The notes below the pieces were generated by a model that saw only the letters and a program-made list of their open reading frames with translations, searched no databases and was not told the origin of the DNA. From NCBI GenBank assembly GCA_022823665.1, contig JAJEHN010000028.1, positions 19,915-83,914 of the forward strand: a DNA stretch of 64,000 nucleotides, read 5' to 3'. The translations under genes and the position numbers were made by a program. Every line of letters starts with the position of its first letter. Positions within the stretch are counted from its first letter, which is position 1. Of this stretch, positions 36,154-44,729 are shown piece after piece. This stretch comes from Thermoanaerobaculia bacterium (GTDB lineage Bacteria; Acidobacteriota; Thermoanaerobaculia; Multivoradales; Multivoraceae).

Positions 36154-36846
36154 TCAGCTCTCCCCCGGCGACGTCGCCGTCTCGGCAAAGAGCGACAGCA
36201 GGGGAAGCCCGAGCCGCTCGCGCACCAGGCGGCGCACCAGGCGCTGACGAAGTTCCGGCAGCCTCTCCTCGTCCACCCGTCCCGCCGTTCCTCGCAGGGC
36301 CTCGTCGGCCCCCGCCAGGACGGCCTCGCGGTCCGCCGGCGCGAGGCCGTCGAACGCCCCCGCGACCAGTTCGAGATCGAGTTCGGCCAACCGGGCCTCG
36401 ACCTCCGGGGCCGTGCCGCCGACCTTCATCAACCTGCTCCGCCAGAGCTCGACATCCGCCAGGGTCGGCGGCAGTGCGGAAGCCAGCGCTCCAAGCCGCC
36501 CCGGCACGTCGATCGCTGATGGTTGCCGCCGCACCGGCGGTGCCGCCCCGAGTTCCCGATACTCCGCCCATGCCTTCTCCACCGCCGGACGGCAGTAACG
36601 CAGGCTGCTGACGTTCCTCTGCTTCAACTCCGGCGAGGCCGCCTGCCGTTCAGCGCGCCGCTCGAAGACTCTCCGGATGCTCTCGAGCACGAGATGAAGC
36701 GGGACGCCCTGCTGCCGCCAGCCGTCCGCCAGTCGCCAGTCGGCGGGACTCAGGAGCAGGGGCGCTCCCCGCAGCCGGATGAACTCCTCCTCGATCGCCT
36801 CGAAGTAGCCGCGGTCCCCGCTGCCGGGATCCGCTCCGGACGTCAC
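36154..36846 (-). CDS. Hypothetical protein, alpha-helical
   Basis: 230 residues, GTG start overlapping the birA stop (GTGA). I do not recognise the family. It is predicted soluble with no signal peptide, rich in Arg, Leu and Glu, and mostly helical. Distinct segments are LLLSPADWRLADGWRQQGVPLHLVLESIRRVFERR (N-terminal) and SSLRYCRPAVEKAWAEYREL, followed by a Pro-rich break and a second helical half. Arg/Trp-rich helices would be compatible with nucleic-acid or protein binding, but nothing specific can be said. It is the last gene of a six-gene minus-strand operon. Confidence 0.7.
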   Translation of the reverse strand: MTSGADPGSGDRGYFEAIEEEFIRLRGAPLLLSPADWRLADGWRQQGVPLHLVLESIRRVFERRAERQAASPELKQRNVSSLRYCRPAVEKAWAEYRELGAAPPVRRQPSAIDVPGRLGALASALPPTLADVELWRSRLMKVGGTAPEVEARLAELDLELVAGAFDGLAPADREAVLAGADEALRGTAGRVDEERLPELRQRLVRRLVRERLGLPLLSLFAETATSPGES

Positions 36847-37664
36847 GCCTCGATGACCTCGCCCGAGGCGATCGTGCGCAGGCCGGCGGAGGTCCGCAGC
36901 CGAAAGCGTCCACCGTCATCGAAGCCCGCGAACCGGCCGGCAACCGTCTCGCCGCCGATCCGGCAGCTCACTTCGTCTCCCTCGCGATGGACGGTGCAGC
37001 GACGGTAGGCATCCAGCGTGTACTCCACGTCTCCCGCACGACCCAACTCGGCTTCCAGCGACGTGGCGAGCCGTGCGGCGACGGCCGCCTGCGAAGGCCG
37101 GCTCCCGGCTTCGAGCGCGATCGACGTCGCGACCGGCGTCGGCAGATCGCCTGCTTCGCCGAAGTCGTAGTTCACGCCGAAACCGATCAGGGCCACCGTC
37201 TCGCCGCCGTTGCCGACCACCGTCTCGATCAGGATGCCGGCGATCTTTCGGCCGTCGACGAGCACGTCGTTCGGCCACTTCAGGCCCGCGCTTCCATCGA
37301 CGAAGCCGGCCAACGCGCGGCACACGCCGATGCCGGCCAGAAGCGGCAAAGCCCCGAGCTGATCCTCCAGGGAACCACCCGCCCCGGCGATCGGCAACGG
37401 CTGCAGCCAGGTGCAGTAGAGACCGCGTCCCGCGGTGCTGACCCAGGAGCGGCCCTGTCGACCCCGGCCCGCCGTCTGTTCGAACGCCACGACCAGGGCG
37501 GTCGGCGGCGTCGACTCCTCTTCGAAGAACCGCTCGGCCAGTGCCTTGACGAAGCGGTTCGTCGAATCGACCGTGTCGATCAGCACCAGGTTGCCCGGCA
37601 GGCGCGGCGTCCAGGCCAGCAGCTCCCCGGTGAACTGGTCGAATGCCTCGGAGCGATCCGCCAT
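36843..37664 (-). CDS. birA: Biotin--[acetyl-CoA-carboxylase] ligase
   Basis: 273 residues. It begins directly with the ligase domain, so the repressor winged-helix of bifunctional BirA is absent. Signatures are DSTNRFVKAL, the biotinyl-AMP loop QTAGRGRQGRSW, LKWPNDVLVDGRKIAGILIE, and a short C-terminal SH3-like domain (CTVHREGDEVSCRIGGETVAGRFAGFD). It biotinylates the carrier protein of acetyl-CoA carboxylase and similar enzymes. It lies 20 bases after valS; its stop overlaps the following start. Confidence 0.94.
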   Translation of the reverse strand: MADRSEAFDQFTGELLAWTPRLPGNLVLIDTVDSTNRFVKALAERFFEEESTPPTALVVAFEQTAGRGRQGRSWVSTAGRGLYCTWLQPLPIAGAGGSLEDQLGALPLLAGIGVCRALAGFVDGSAGLKWPNDVLVDGRKIAGILIETVVGNGGETVALIGFGVNYDFGEAGDLPTPVATSIALEAGSRPSQAAVAARLATSLEAELGRAGDVEYTLDAYRRCTVHREGDEVSCRIGGETVAGRFAGFDDGGRFRLRTSAGLRTIASGEVIEA

Positions 37665-37684
37665 AGGGGCGCGAAGGGTAGCAG

Positions 37685-40399
37685 CTAGGCGTCGAGCGCT
37701 TCGGCCATCCGCTGGCGACGTTCCTCCAGTTCGGCGAGCCGGCTGCGGTTGCCCTCGACCACGTGGGCCGGTGCCTTCTCGAGAAACCCGGGGTTCGAGA
37801 GACGGCCCCGGGCGCCGGCGATCTCGGCGTCGATCTTCTGCAGATCGCTGGCGACCCTGGCGCGCTCGGACTCGCTCATCTCGGGCGCCTCGACCTCGAA
37901 CGCGAGGTTCACGCCGCCGGCGCGATCACGGACCGACCCGGCCGGTCCGTGACCGGCGGTCACCTGGGCGACACCGGCAACGGCGCCCAGCAGGGATTCC
38001 TGTTCGACGACGAAGGCGATGAGGTCCCGGTCGCCGTCCTCCACGAAGACGGACATCTTCGCGGCCCCGGCGAGGTTCCGCTCGCGCCGCAGACTCCGGA
38101 CCGCCTGGACCACGGCGATCACGGCGTCCATGCCCCGCTCGACTTCGTCCGAAATCAGGTCGTCGTCGCTCAGCGGGTAAGCCTGAAGCGCGATGCTCTC
38201 CGGGTCCCCGGAGCCGGCAGCCGAAGCGCGCGGCAGGCGCTGCCAGAGCTCCTCGGTCAGGTGCGGCATCACCGGATGCAGCAGCCGCAGGCTCGCTTCG
38301 AGCGTGAACAGAACGGTCTCAGCGGCCCGCGGCCGCGGCGCCTTTCCCGACAGGGCCGGCTTCGCGAACTCGATGTACCAGTCGCAGAGCTCGTGCCAGA
38401 AGAAGTGGTAGAGCGCGTTGCAGGCCCGGTCGAAACGAAACTCCTCGAGCGCCTCGTCGACCGTGGCCGCGGTGGCCGACAGGCGGGAGAGGATCCAACG
38501 TTCGGGCGCCGCCAGATCGTCGCCGAGCAACTCGGCGGTGGAACCCGGAACGCTCGCCCCCTCGGTGCGCGCCAGAGCGAACCGGACCGCGTTCCAGATC
38601 TTGTTGCCGAAGGCCCGGTAGCCGGCCATCCGCTCCAGGTCGAGCGGAACGTCGCGCCCCGGCACGTCGAGAACCGCCAGGGTGAAGCGCATCGCGTCCG
38701 CCCCGTACTCCTCGATCAGGTCCATCGGGTCGACCGTGTTGCCCTTGGTCTTCGACATCTTCTCGCCGTCCGCGTCCCGAACGAGTCCGGTCAGGTGAAC
38801 CATCCGGAAGGGCACGTCGCCGTAGAGGTGCTGCGACAGCATGACCATGCGCGCCACCCAGAAGAACAGGATGTCGAAGCCGGTGATCAGGACCTCGGTC
38901 GGGTACCAGGTGCCGAGGTCGGCCGCCTCCTCGTCCGGCCAGCCCAGCGTGGAGATCGGCCACAGGCCGGACGAGAACCAGGTGTCCAGAACGTCCGGGT
39001 CCCGCGTCAGCTCGGTCGTGCCCGCCTGTTCCTCGGCCGCGGCTCGATCCATCGCCACGTAGCACGCGCCGTCCGCGTCGTACCAGGCCGGAATGCGGTG
39101 CCCCCACCAGAGCTGGCGTGAGATCACCCACGGCCGGATGTTCCTGAGCCAATGCTCCCAGGTCCGGTCCCAGGAGGAAGGAACCAGCCTGATGTCCCCG
39201 TTCTCGACCGACGCGAGGGCTTCCTGCGCCATGCCGGAAACGTCCGCGAACCACTGCGGCGACAGCATCGGCTCGACCGGCTCGCCGCTCCGCTGGGAAT
39301 GGCCGACGCTGTGGACGTGGGGCTCGACCTTGACCAGCCGCCCCTCGGCCTCCAGCCGTTCCGCCACGCGGCGCCGGGCCTCGAAGCGGTCCAGGCCTTC
39401 GAAATCGGCACCCGCCTCGGCGGTCATCCGACCGTCGAAGTCGATCACGCGCACCCCCGGCAGGTCATGGCGGCGGCCGATTTCGTAGTCGTTCGGATCG
39501 TGGAAGGGCGTCACCTTGACCAGCCCGGTGCCGAACTCGGGGTCGACGTGCTCGTCCGCGACCAGCCGGAGCCGCCGGCCGAGGAGGGGCAGCCTGGCCG
39601 TGCGGCCGGCGAGGCGGCGGTAGCGCTCGTCCTCCGGGTGAAAGGCGACGGCAGTATCCCCGAGCATCGTCTCCGGCCGCGTAGTGGCCACGACCAGCGG
39701 CTCCTCGGCCGTGGAGCTTTCCGCGAGCGGCTCCAGGGAGTAAGCGAGGTGGTAGAGGCGGCCCTCGACCTCGCGGTTCTCCACCTCGAGGTCGGAAACC
39801 GCCGTCCTCAGCACCGGCGACCAGTTGACCATGTGCTCGCCGCGGTAGATCAGGCCCTCTTCGTGAAGGCGCACGAAGGCGGTGCGCACCGCGCGCGCCA
39901 GACCGTCGTCCAGCGTGAACCGCTCGCGGGACCAGTCGCAGGAAGCACCCAGACGCTGCAACTGACCGCGGATGTTCGCGTGGTACTCGTGCTTCCACTG
40001 CCAGACCCGCTCGACGAACTTCTCCCTGCCGAGCTCGATCCGGCTGGAGCCCTGCTCTTCCAGGTGCCGCTCGACCATGAGCTGGGTCGCGATGCCGGCG
40101 TGATCCGTTCCGGGCAGCCACAGCGCGTTGTCCCCTCGCATCCGCCGCCAGCGCGTGACCAGATCCTGCAGGGTGCTCTGCAGGGCATGCCCCATGTGCA
40201 GCTTGCCGGTGACGTTCGGCGGCGGTATGAGGATGCAGTAGGGCTTCGGCCCCTTGCCTTCCGGATCGGCAGCACAGCGGTACAGGTCCTGTTCGTCCCA
40301 CCACGCCTGCCACTTGCCTTCGTAGGAGGCAGGCTCGAAGCGCTTCTCCATCGCTGGTGTCTGCGCTTGCGCGTTGGCGGAGGGTCCGCCGCCCGCCAT
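37685..40399 (-). CDS. valS: Valyl-tRNA synthetase
   Basis: 904 residues if started at the ATG at 40399, which shares one base with the upstream stop (TGATG). Family similarity begins at the second Met (40351), so the first 16 residues may not be translated. It is a class I synthetase with HIGH as HMGH in NVTGKLHMGHALQ and KMSKS as KMSKT in GEKMSKTKGNTVDPMD. The editing domain (TTRPETMLGDTAVAFHP), anticodon-binding domain and C-terminal coiled-coil arm (last ~70 residues) are all present. It charges tRNA-Val. Confidence 0.97.
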   Translation of the reverse strand: MAGGGPSANAQAQTPAMEKRFEPASYEGKWQAWWDEQDLYRCAADPEGKGPKPYCILIPPPNVTGKLHMGHALQSTLQDLVTRWRRMRGDNALWLPGTDHAGIATQLMVERHLEEQGSSRIELGREKFVERVWQWKHEYHANIRGQLQRLGASCDWSRERFTLDDGLARAVRTAFVRLHEEGLIYRGEHMVNWSPVLRTAVSDLEVENREVEGRLYHLAYSLEPLAESSTAEEPLVVATTRPETMLGDTAVAFHPEDERYRRLAGRTARLPLLGRRLRLVADEHVDPEFGTGLVKVTPFHDPNDYEIGRRHDLPGVRVIDFDGRMTAEAGADFEGLDRFEARRRVAERLEAEGRLVKVEPHVHSVGHSQRSGEPVEPMLSPQWFADVSGMAQEALASVENGDIRLVPSSWDRTWEHWLRNIRPWVISRQLWWGHRIPAWYDADGACYVAMDRAAAEEQAGTTELTRDPDVLDTWFSSGLWPISTLGWPDEEAADLGTWYPTEVLITGFDILFFWVARMVMLSQHLYGDVPFRMVHLTGLVRDADGEKMSKTKGNTVDPMDLIEEYGADAMRFTLAVLDVPGRDVPLDLERMAGYRAFGNKIWNAVRFALARTEGASVPGSTAELLGDDLAAPERWILSRLSATAATVDEALEEFRFDRACNALYHFFWHELCDWYIEFAKPALSGKAPRPRAAETVLFTLEASLRLLHPVMPHLTEELWQRLPRASAAGSGDPESIALQAYPLSDDDLISDEVERGMDAVIAVVQAVRSLRRERNLAGAAKMSVFVEDGDRDLIAFVVEQESLLGAVAGVAQVTAGHGPAGSVRDRAGGVNLAFEVEAPEMSESERARVASDLQKIDAEIAGARGRLSNPGFLEKAPAHVVEGNRSRLAELEERRQRMAEALDA

Positions 40400-40842
40400 C
40401 AGCGACCGGCCCCGCCGGCCGGCCCCGCGGCCGCCAGCCGGCGGTTCAGGTACTCGACGATCGCGGCCGTGCTGGAGCCAGGCGGAAAGACCTCGTCCAC
40501 GCCGGCGGCCTTGAGCTCCGCGATGTCCGCGTCGGGAACGATGCCCCCGGCAAACACGAGCACGTCGTCGGCCCCGGCGGCGTGCAGACCCTCCACCACC
40601 TCCGGCAGCAGGGTGTTGTGGGCGCCGGAGAGGATCGACAGACCGACGGCCCGCACGTCTTCCTGCACGGCCGCGGCGACGATCTGCTCCGGCGTCTTCC
40701 GAAGACCGGTGTAGATCACCTCGAATCCCGCGTCGCGCAGGGCGCGCGCGACCACCTTGGCGCCACGGTCGTGGCCGTCCAGCCCGGGCTTGGCGACAAG
40801 GATCCGGTGCGGAGCCAGGGCTCCAGGCCGCTCGGCGATCAA
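40399..40842 (-). CDS. Stand-alone cobalamin (B12)-binding domain protein, methylmalonyl-CoA mutase C-terminal type
   Basis: 147 residues from a TTG at 40842 that overlaps the response-regulator stop (TTGA). The B12-binding signature DxHxxG is DGHDRG (22-27), with His24 as the expected lower axial ligand. It is followed by [19 protein letters not shown] and [28 protein letters not shown], all typical of the mutase small-subunit domain. No mutase catalytic domain lies beside it. It could be the B12 subunit of a split mutase encoded elsewhere or a sensor or partner protein. It sits between a sigma-54 regulator and valS. Confidence 0.88.
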   Translation of the reverse strand: MIAERPGALAPHRILVAKPGLDGHDRGAKVVARALRDAGFEVIYTGLRKTPEQIVAAAVQEDVRAVGLSILSGAHNTLLPEVVEGLHAAGADDVLVFAGGIVPDADIAELKAAGVDEVFPPGSSTAAIVEYLNRRLAAAGPAGGAGR

Positions 40843-42206
40843 GGCGCCGCCTCCCGGCGTAGCCCGTACTGCTCCATCTTCTTGTACAGGTTGCTCCTCG
40901 GCGTCCCGATGGCCTTCGCGGTACGGGTCACGTTCCAGCCGTGCTCCTCGAGCTTCTTCGCCAGGTACATTCGTTCCGAACTCTCCCTGAACTCGCGCAG
41001 GGTGGGAAGCGCGAGAATAGCCTCCGAGAGGCCGCCACGCACGGAACCCGCAAGACCGAGGACGGCTGCCCGGTCGATCCTGTCGCCCGGGCTCAGGATC
41101 AGCACGCGCTCCAGCAGGTTCTTCAGTTCCCGGACGTTGCCGCGCCACGGCATCGCCTGCAACTGCCGTATCGCACCCGGGGTCAGGCTCTTCTGGCGGT
41201 AGTTGTTCTCGATCGCAAAACGCTCGATGAAGTGCTCCACCAGCAACGGGAGATCCTCAAGCCGCTCGCGCAGCGGCGGCGCGTGTACCGGCACGACGTT
41301 CAGACGGTAGAAGAGATCCTCGCGAAAGCGTCCGGCCTCGATCTCCGCCGGAAGATCGCGGTGTGTCGCGGCCACGACACGGACATCGACCGTCGTCGCC
41401 ATCCTGGCCCCGACCGGTTCGATCTCGCCGCTCTGGAGGGCGCGCAGCACCTTCGCCTGGGTCCGGGCGGACATGTCGCCGATCTCGTCCAGAAAGATCG
41501 TGCCGCCGTCGGCGGCCGTGAACTTCCCCACCTGGCGTCGCACCGCGCCGGTAAAGGCGCCCTTCTCATGACCGAACAGCTCGGACTCGATCAACTCGTC
41601 CGGAATGGCGGCGCAGTTGACCTGGACCAAGGGCATTTCGCTGCGCTGGCTGCCGGCGTGAATCGCACGCGCGACGAGCTCCTTGCCGACTCCGCTCTCG
41701 CCCGTGATCAGCACGGTGGCCGGAGTCGGTGCGGCGCGCTCGATCGTGCCCCGGAGGTCCTTCATCGCCGGGGACTCTCCGACCAGCTCGGAGGGAGCCC
41801 GCCTGAGTTCCCGGTTCTCGTCCCGGAGCCGTTGCCGTTCGACGGCGTTCCGAAGCGCCAGCAGCACCCGGTCGCGCTCCAATGGCTTCTCCAGGAAGTC
41901 GTACGCCCCCAGGCGTGTCGCCTCGACGGCCGCGGCGATGTCTCCGTGGCCGCTGATCATGACGACCGGCATGTCGTGGCCCCGCTCCCGCAAGCCCGAC
42001 AGCGTCGACAGACCGTCCATCTCGGGCATCTTGATGTCGAGCAGGACGGCGGCCGGAGGCCTCGTCATCACTCGCCTCAGCGCTTCCCGGCCGTTCGCCG
42101 CCTCGTCGACGCGGTAGCGCTCGAACTCGAGGATCATCCGGAGCGACGCCCGAATCGACTCCTCGTCGTCGACCACGAGCACCCGCGGGCCTGTGGGCCG
42201 CGTCAA
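40839..42206 (-). CDS. NtrC-family sigma-54-dependent response regulator
   Basis: 455 residues in three domains. The receiver (1-120) has Asp13/Asp14, phospho-acceptor Asp57 and Lys107. The AAA+ activator domain has Walker A GESGVGKE (169-176), the sigma-54-contacting GAFTGA (216-221) and Walker B as [11 protein letters not shown]. The C-terminal Fis-type helix-turn-helix ([21 protein letters not shown]) ends the protein. It would open sigma-54 promoters when phosphorylated. No histidine kinase gene is adjacent. It follows the degP-like gene by 22 bases, so its own operon includes an envelope protease, a B12 protein and valS. Confidence 0.94.
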   Translation of the reverse strand: MTRPTGPRVLVVDDEESIRASLRMILEFERYRVDEAANGREALRRVMTRPPAAVLLDIKMPEMDGLSTLSGLRERGHDMPVVMISGHGDIAAAVEATRLGAYDFLEKPLERDRVLLALRNAVERQRLRDENRELRRAPSELVGESPAMKDLRGTIERAAPTPATVLITGESGVGKELVARAIHAGSQRSEMPLVQVNCAAIPDELIESELFGHEKGAFTGAVRRQVGKFTAADGGTIFLDEIGDMSARTQAKVLRALQSGEIEPVGARMATTVDVRVVAATHRDLPAEIEAGRFREDLFYRLNVVPVHAPPLRERLEDLPLLVEHFIERFAIENNYRQKSLTPGAIRQLQAMPWRGNVRELKNLLERVLILSPGDRIDRAAVLGLAGSVRGGLSEAILALPTLREFRESSERMYLAKKLEEHGWNVTRTAKAIGTPRSNLYKKMEQYGLRREAAP

Positions 42207-42228
42207 GGGAAAGACCTCCGCGGAAACG

Positions 42229-43740
42229 TCAGGGTACTTCGATCACCGAGAAGAAGCGCTGGCCGCCCGGGAGAAGCGCTTCCACGCGGACGAGATCGCC
42301 GGACTCGAGGTCGGCCACTGCCTTCTCCAGATCGCCGAGACTCTCGATCGCAGCGTCGTTGATGCCGACGATCACCAGCCCTTCCTGGAAGCCCTTTTCC
42401 GCGAACACGCTGCGAGCGGAGACGCCGGATACGAAGACGCCGCGCTGGCGGCGGTCCAACTGGGCACGCTCGCGCAGGGTCCGCGTCAGCGGCCGGAGTT
42501 CCAGGCCGAGCCAGTCCATGCTCTCCTCGCGAGGCGGCGCGGCCGGCGTCGGTTCCTCCCGCTCCGCGATAAGGGACGGCCGCTCCTCGAGCCTGACGTC
42601 GAGTCGGATGCGTTCGGAGTCGCGCAGCACCTGCAGTTGAACGTCGCGACCCGGCGGCAGCGCGGCCACGTAGTCGATCAGGTCGCGCGTCCCTTCCACT
42701 TCATGCTCGTCCACACTGAGGATGACGTCGCCGGCCTCGACTCCCGCCTTCTCCGCCGGCGTGTCCGCCTGAACGTTCGAGACGAACGCTCCATCCGGCT
42801 CCTCCAGCCCGTAGTAACGGGCCTCGATGTGCTCCAGGTCGCGAATGTTGACGCCCAGATAGCCTCGCCGGACCCGGCCCGTGTCCCGTAGCTGGGGAAG
42901 CACCCCTTCGAGCACGTCCACGGGCACCGCGAAACCGATGTTCTCGGCGAACGCCTTGCCGGTCGCGATCCCGACCACCTCGCCGGCGGTGTTGACCAGG
43001 GGACCGCCGGAGTTGCCGAGGTTGATCGCGGCGTCGGTCTGGATGTAGTTGGCGAAGTCGGCGCGGTTGTTCTCGATCGCGATCGATCGTCCCATGGCGC
43101 TGACCACGCCCACGGTCACCGACGCCTCGAAGCTCAGCGGGTTGCCGACCGCCATGACCCAGTCCCCTACCCGGAGCGCGTCCGAGTCGCCAAGCGGCAG
43201 GTACGGAAGCTCCTCGCCGGCGTCGATCTTGAGCAGCGCCAGATCCGTCTCGCGGTCCCGGCCCCTGACTTCGGCAGGATAGTCGCGGCCGCCCATGCCG
43301 ACCTGGATTCTCTCCGCCCGCTCGACTACGTGGTTGTTCGTCACGATCCAGCCGTCGGCGGAGATCAGGAAGCCGCTCCCGGCGCCGGGGAAGCGCTGCT
43401 CCTCCTGCTCCGGTTGCGGCTGTCCCGGAACGCGCCGGAAGAAGTCCTGGAAGCCCCGGAGCTCCGGCGCCTCCTCGATCCGCACGACCTTGACCGTCAC
43501 GACCGCCGGCAGAACCGCCTCCGCCAGATCGGCGAAACTGTCGATCGCGGTCCTCGCGTGGCGCTCGACCCGTCTCGCCTGCTCGTCCCGCGCATCCTTC
43601 TCCCCTGCCACGGCAGGCAGGGCCGTTTCCTCGGCGCGCGTCGGTTCGGTGAGGTTCAGCCCGCCGGCGATGATCATGCCGAACACCAGGGCGCCGGCGA
43701 CCATCAGGGCGGTAAAGAGGATCTGCTTCTTCGTGTTCAT
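42229..43740 (-). CDS. Do/DegP-family periplasmic serine protease with two PDZ domains
   Basis: 503 residues from the ATG at 43740; a TTG at 43749 is in frame upstream. An N-terminal membrane/signal segment (7-27) precedes a trypsin-like domain with triad His137 (IVTNNHVV), Asp166 (RDRETDLALLKI) and Ser244 (NLGNSGGPL). PDZ1 (about 280-370, GYLGVNIRDLE) and PDZ2 (about 405-500) follow. It degrades or refolds damaged envelope proteins. It is the first gene of the minus-strand operon that continues with the sigma-54 regulator. The regulatory coupling is suggestive of envelope-stress control, but that is inference. Confidence 0.94.
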   Translation of the reverse strand: MNTKKQILFTALMVAGALVFGMIIAGGLNLTEPTRAEETALPAVAGEKDARDEQARRVERHARTAIDSFADLAEAVLPAVVTVKVVRIEEAPELRGFQDFFRRVPGQPQPEQEEQRFPGAGSGFLISADGWIVTNNHVVERAERIQVGMGGRDYPAEVRGRDRETDLALLKIDAGEELPYLPLGDSDALRVGDWVMAVGNPLSFEASVTVGVVSAMGRSIAIENNRADFANYIQTDAAINLGNSGGPLVNTAGEVVGIATGKAFAENIGFAVPVDVLEGVLPQLRDTGRVRRGYLGVNIRDLEHIEARYYGLEEPDGAFVSNVQADTPAEKAGVEAGDVILSVDEHEVEGTRDLIDYVAALPPGRDVQLQVLRDSERIRLDVRLEERPSLIAEREEPTPAAPPREESMDWLGLELRPLTRTLRERAQLDRRQRGVFVSGVSARSVFAEKGFQEGLVIVGINDAAIESLGDLEKAVADLESGDLVRVEALLPGGQRFFSVIEVP

Positions 43741-43991
43741 CGTTCGCAAGTTCCAGTTCAGGTAGGGAAGCAGGTGCCGCTACGCGGCGGCGCCTGAAGC
43801 ATACAACCGTAGAGCGCCGGCCTCTCCGACGCCTCGACACCAGAGCGTGCAAGTCGCCTGCCAACGCGGGCGGCCGTTAACATGCCGCCGACTTCCCGGC
43901 ACGAAGTCCCCGCCCTTTCGCCGCATTCCGCCGGCAGAGTCACGTCGGCCGTCGAAGGCGCGCCATTCTGGCGCGAGCACCCGGGAACGGC

Positions 43992-44020
43992 TTGCCGGGC
44001 CGATCCGGCCGTTGTATAGT
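43992..44020 (+). promoter_or_regulatory. Putative sigma-70-type promoter of the rimP-nusA-infB operon
   Basis: TTGCCG (43992-43997), a 17-base spacer and TATAGT (44015-44020). Hexamers and spacing are close to consensus. Transcription would begin near 44027, about 135 bases upstream of the rimP ATG. It closely resembles the predicted nqr promoter at 25622-25650. Confidence 0.65.
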
Positions 44021-44086
44021 TCCCGTCCGACCGCCGGCGCTTCTCCACCCGAGAGCGAAACGCCGAATACCGGCTGTCGGCTGCTG

Positions 44087-44114
44087 AGAGTGGGTGTTCG
44101 GCCCGCTCTTTTTT
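44087..44114 (+). terminator. Terminator/attenuator-like hairpin in the rimP leader
   Basis: An 8-base-pair stem (44087-44094 with 44102-44109, one G-U pair) around a short loop is followed directly by a run of six T (44109-44114). It lies about 60-90 bases after the predicted start site and 48 bases before rimP. Upstream CACCC (44046-44050) and GAGAGC (44051-44056) could pair with parts of either arm, so an alternative antiterminator fold is possible. Confidence 0.6.
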
Positions 44115-44161
44115 GTTCTAAGAGATCACGAATTCCAGCAAAGAACCGACTCTGCCGCCAC

Positions 44162-44713
44162 ATGACCTCTCTCGAGCCTGTTCGCGAGTTCCGGGCGCCG
44201 GCCCGGCCGGCGACTGCCGGGTCATCGCACGGGGCGCGACGCGACGTGGGCAATTCCATCGACACCGACCTTCTCCGCCGGCTCGAGCGCCTGGCCGGGA
44301 GCCACGGCTGCGAGCTGCTGGAGGCGGCGTTCCGGGGCGACCGTCTGCGCCTGGTGGTCGACCATCGTGAAGGCGTCACGCACGAACTCTGTGCCAACGT
44401 GTCCAGGGAGGCATCCGTCCTCCTGGACGCGGAGGACTTCGGGCCTGCCGCGGGCTACGTGCTCGAGGTCAGTTCCCCCGGTCTCGATCGGGAGCTCTAC
44501 GGTGTCCGCGACTACGAGCGGTTCGGCGGGAGCCGCGTCCGGGTGACGTTCACCGACGCAGGTACGGCCCGCCGTCGCACGGTGCGGGGAGAGCTTCTGG
44601 GTCTGAGTCCGGACGACCCGGGCATCGCACTCATCCGCGAGGACGACAGCGGCGACACGCTGCGCCTCACCATCGACAGCATCCACAAGGCCAGACTTCT
44701 GGTCGAACTCTGA
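44162..44713 (+). CDS. rimP: Ribosome maturation factor RimP
   Basis: 183 residues from the ATG at 44162. An in-frame GTG at 44246 would give a 155-residue protein closer to the family's usual ~150, so the first 28 residues are doubtful. Family features are GCELLEAAFRGDRLRLVVDH, the conserved YVLEVSSPGLDRELYGVRDYERFGG and the C-terminal SH3-like part ending in IHKARL. It assists 30S subunit assembly. It is the first gene of the rimP-nusA-infB-rbfA run; nusA follows after 16 bases. Confidence 0.88.
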   Translation: MTSLEPVREFRAPARPATAGSSHGARRDVGNSIDTDLLRRLERLAGSHGCELLEAAFRGDRLRLVVDHREGVTHELCANVSREASVLLDAEDFGPAAGYVLEVSSPGLDRELYGVRDYERFGGSRVRVTFTDAGTARRRTVRGELLGLSPDDPGIALIREDDSGDTLRLTIDSIHKARLLVEL

Positions 44714-44729
44714 CGCCGGGGATCCGCAA

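Larger units (their letters stand above)
43741..44161. other. 421-base intergenic region between divergent degP-like and rimP genes
   Basis: It holds the rimP-operon promoter and terminator-like hairpin listed separately. For the degP side, TATGCT on the minus strand (43798-43803) is a weak -10 candidate without a good -35. The stretch 43810-43990 shows no convincing gene or structure to me. Open frames crossing it lack family resemblance. Confidence 0.5.

Noticed and set aside
44087..44114. Possible tRNA T-arm (GGTGTTCGGCC) before rimP, since E. coli has a tRNA there
   Set aside because: The T-stem does not pair and no acceptor or anticodon arms can be drawn. The sequence fits a terminator hairpin with a T-run instead.
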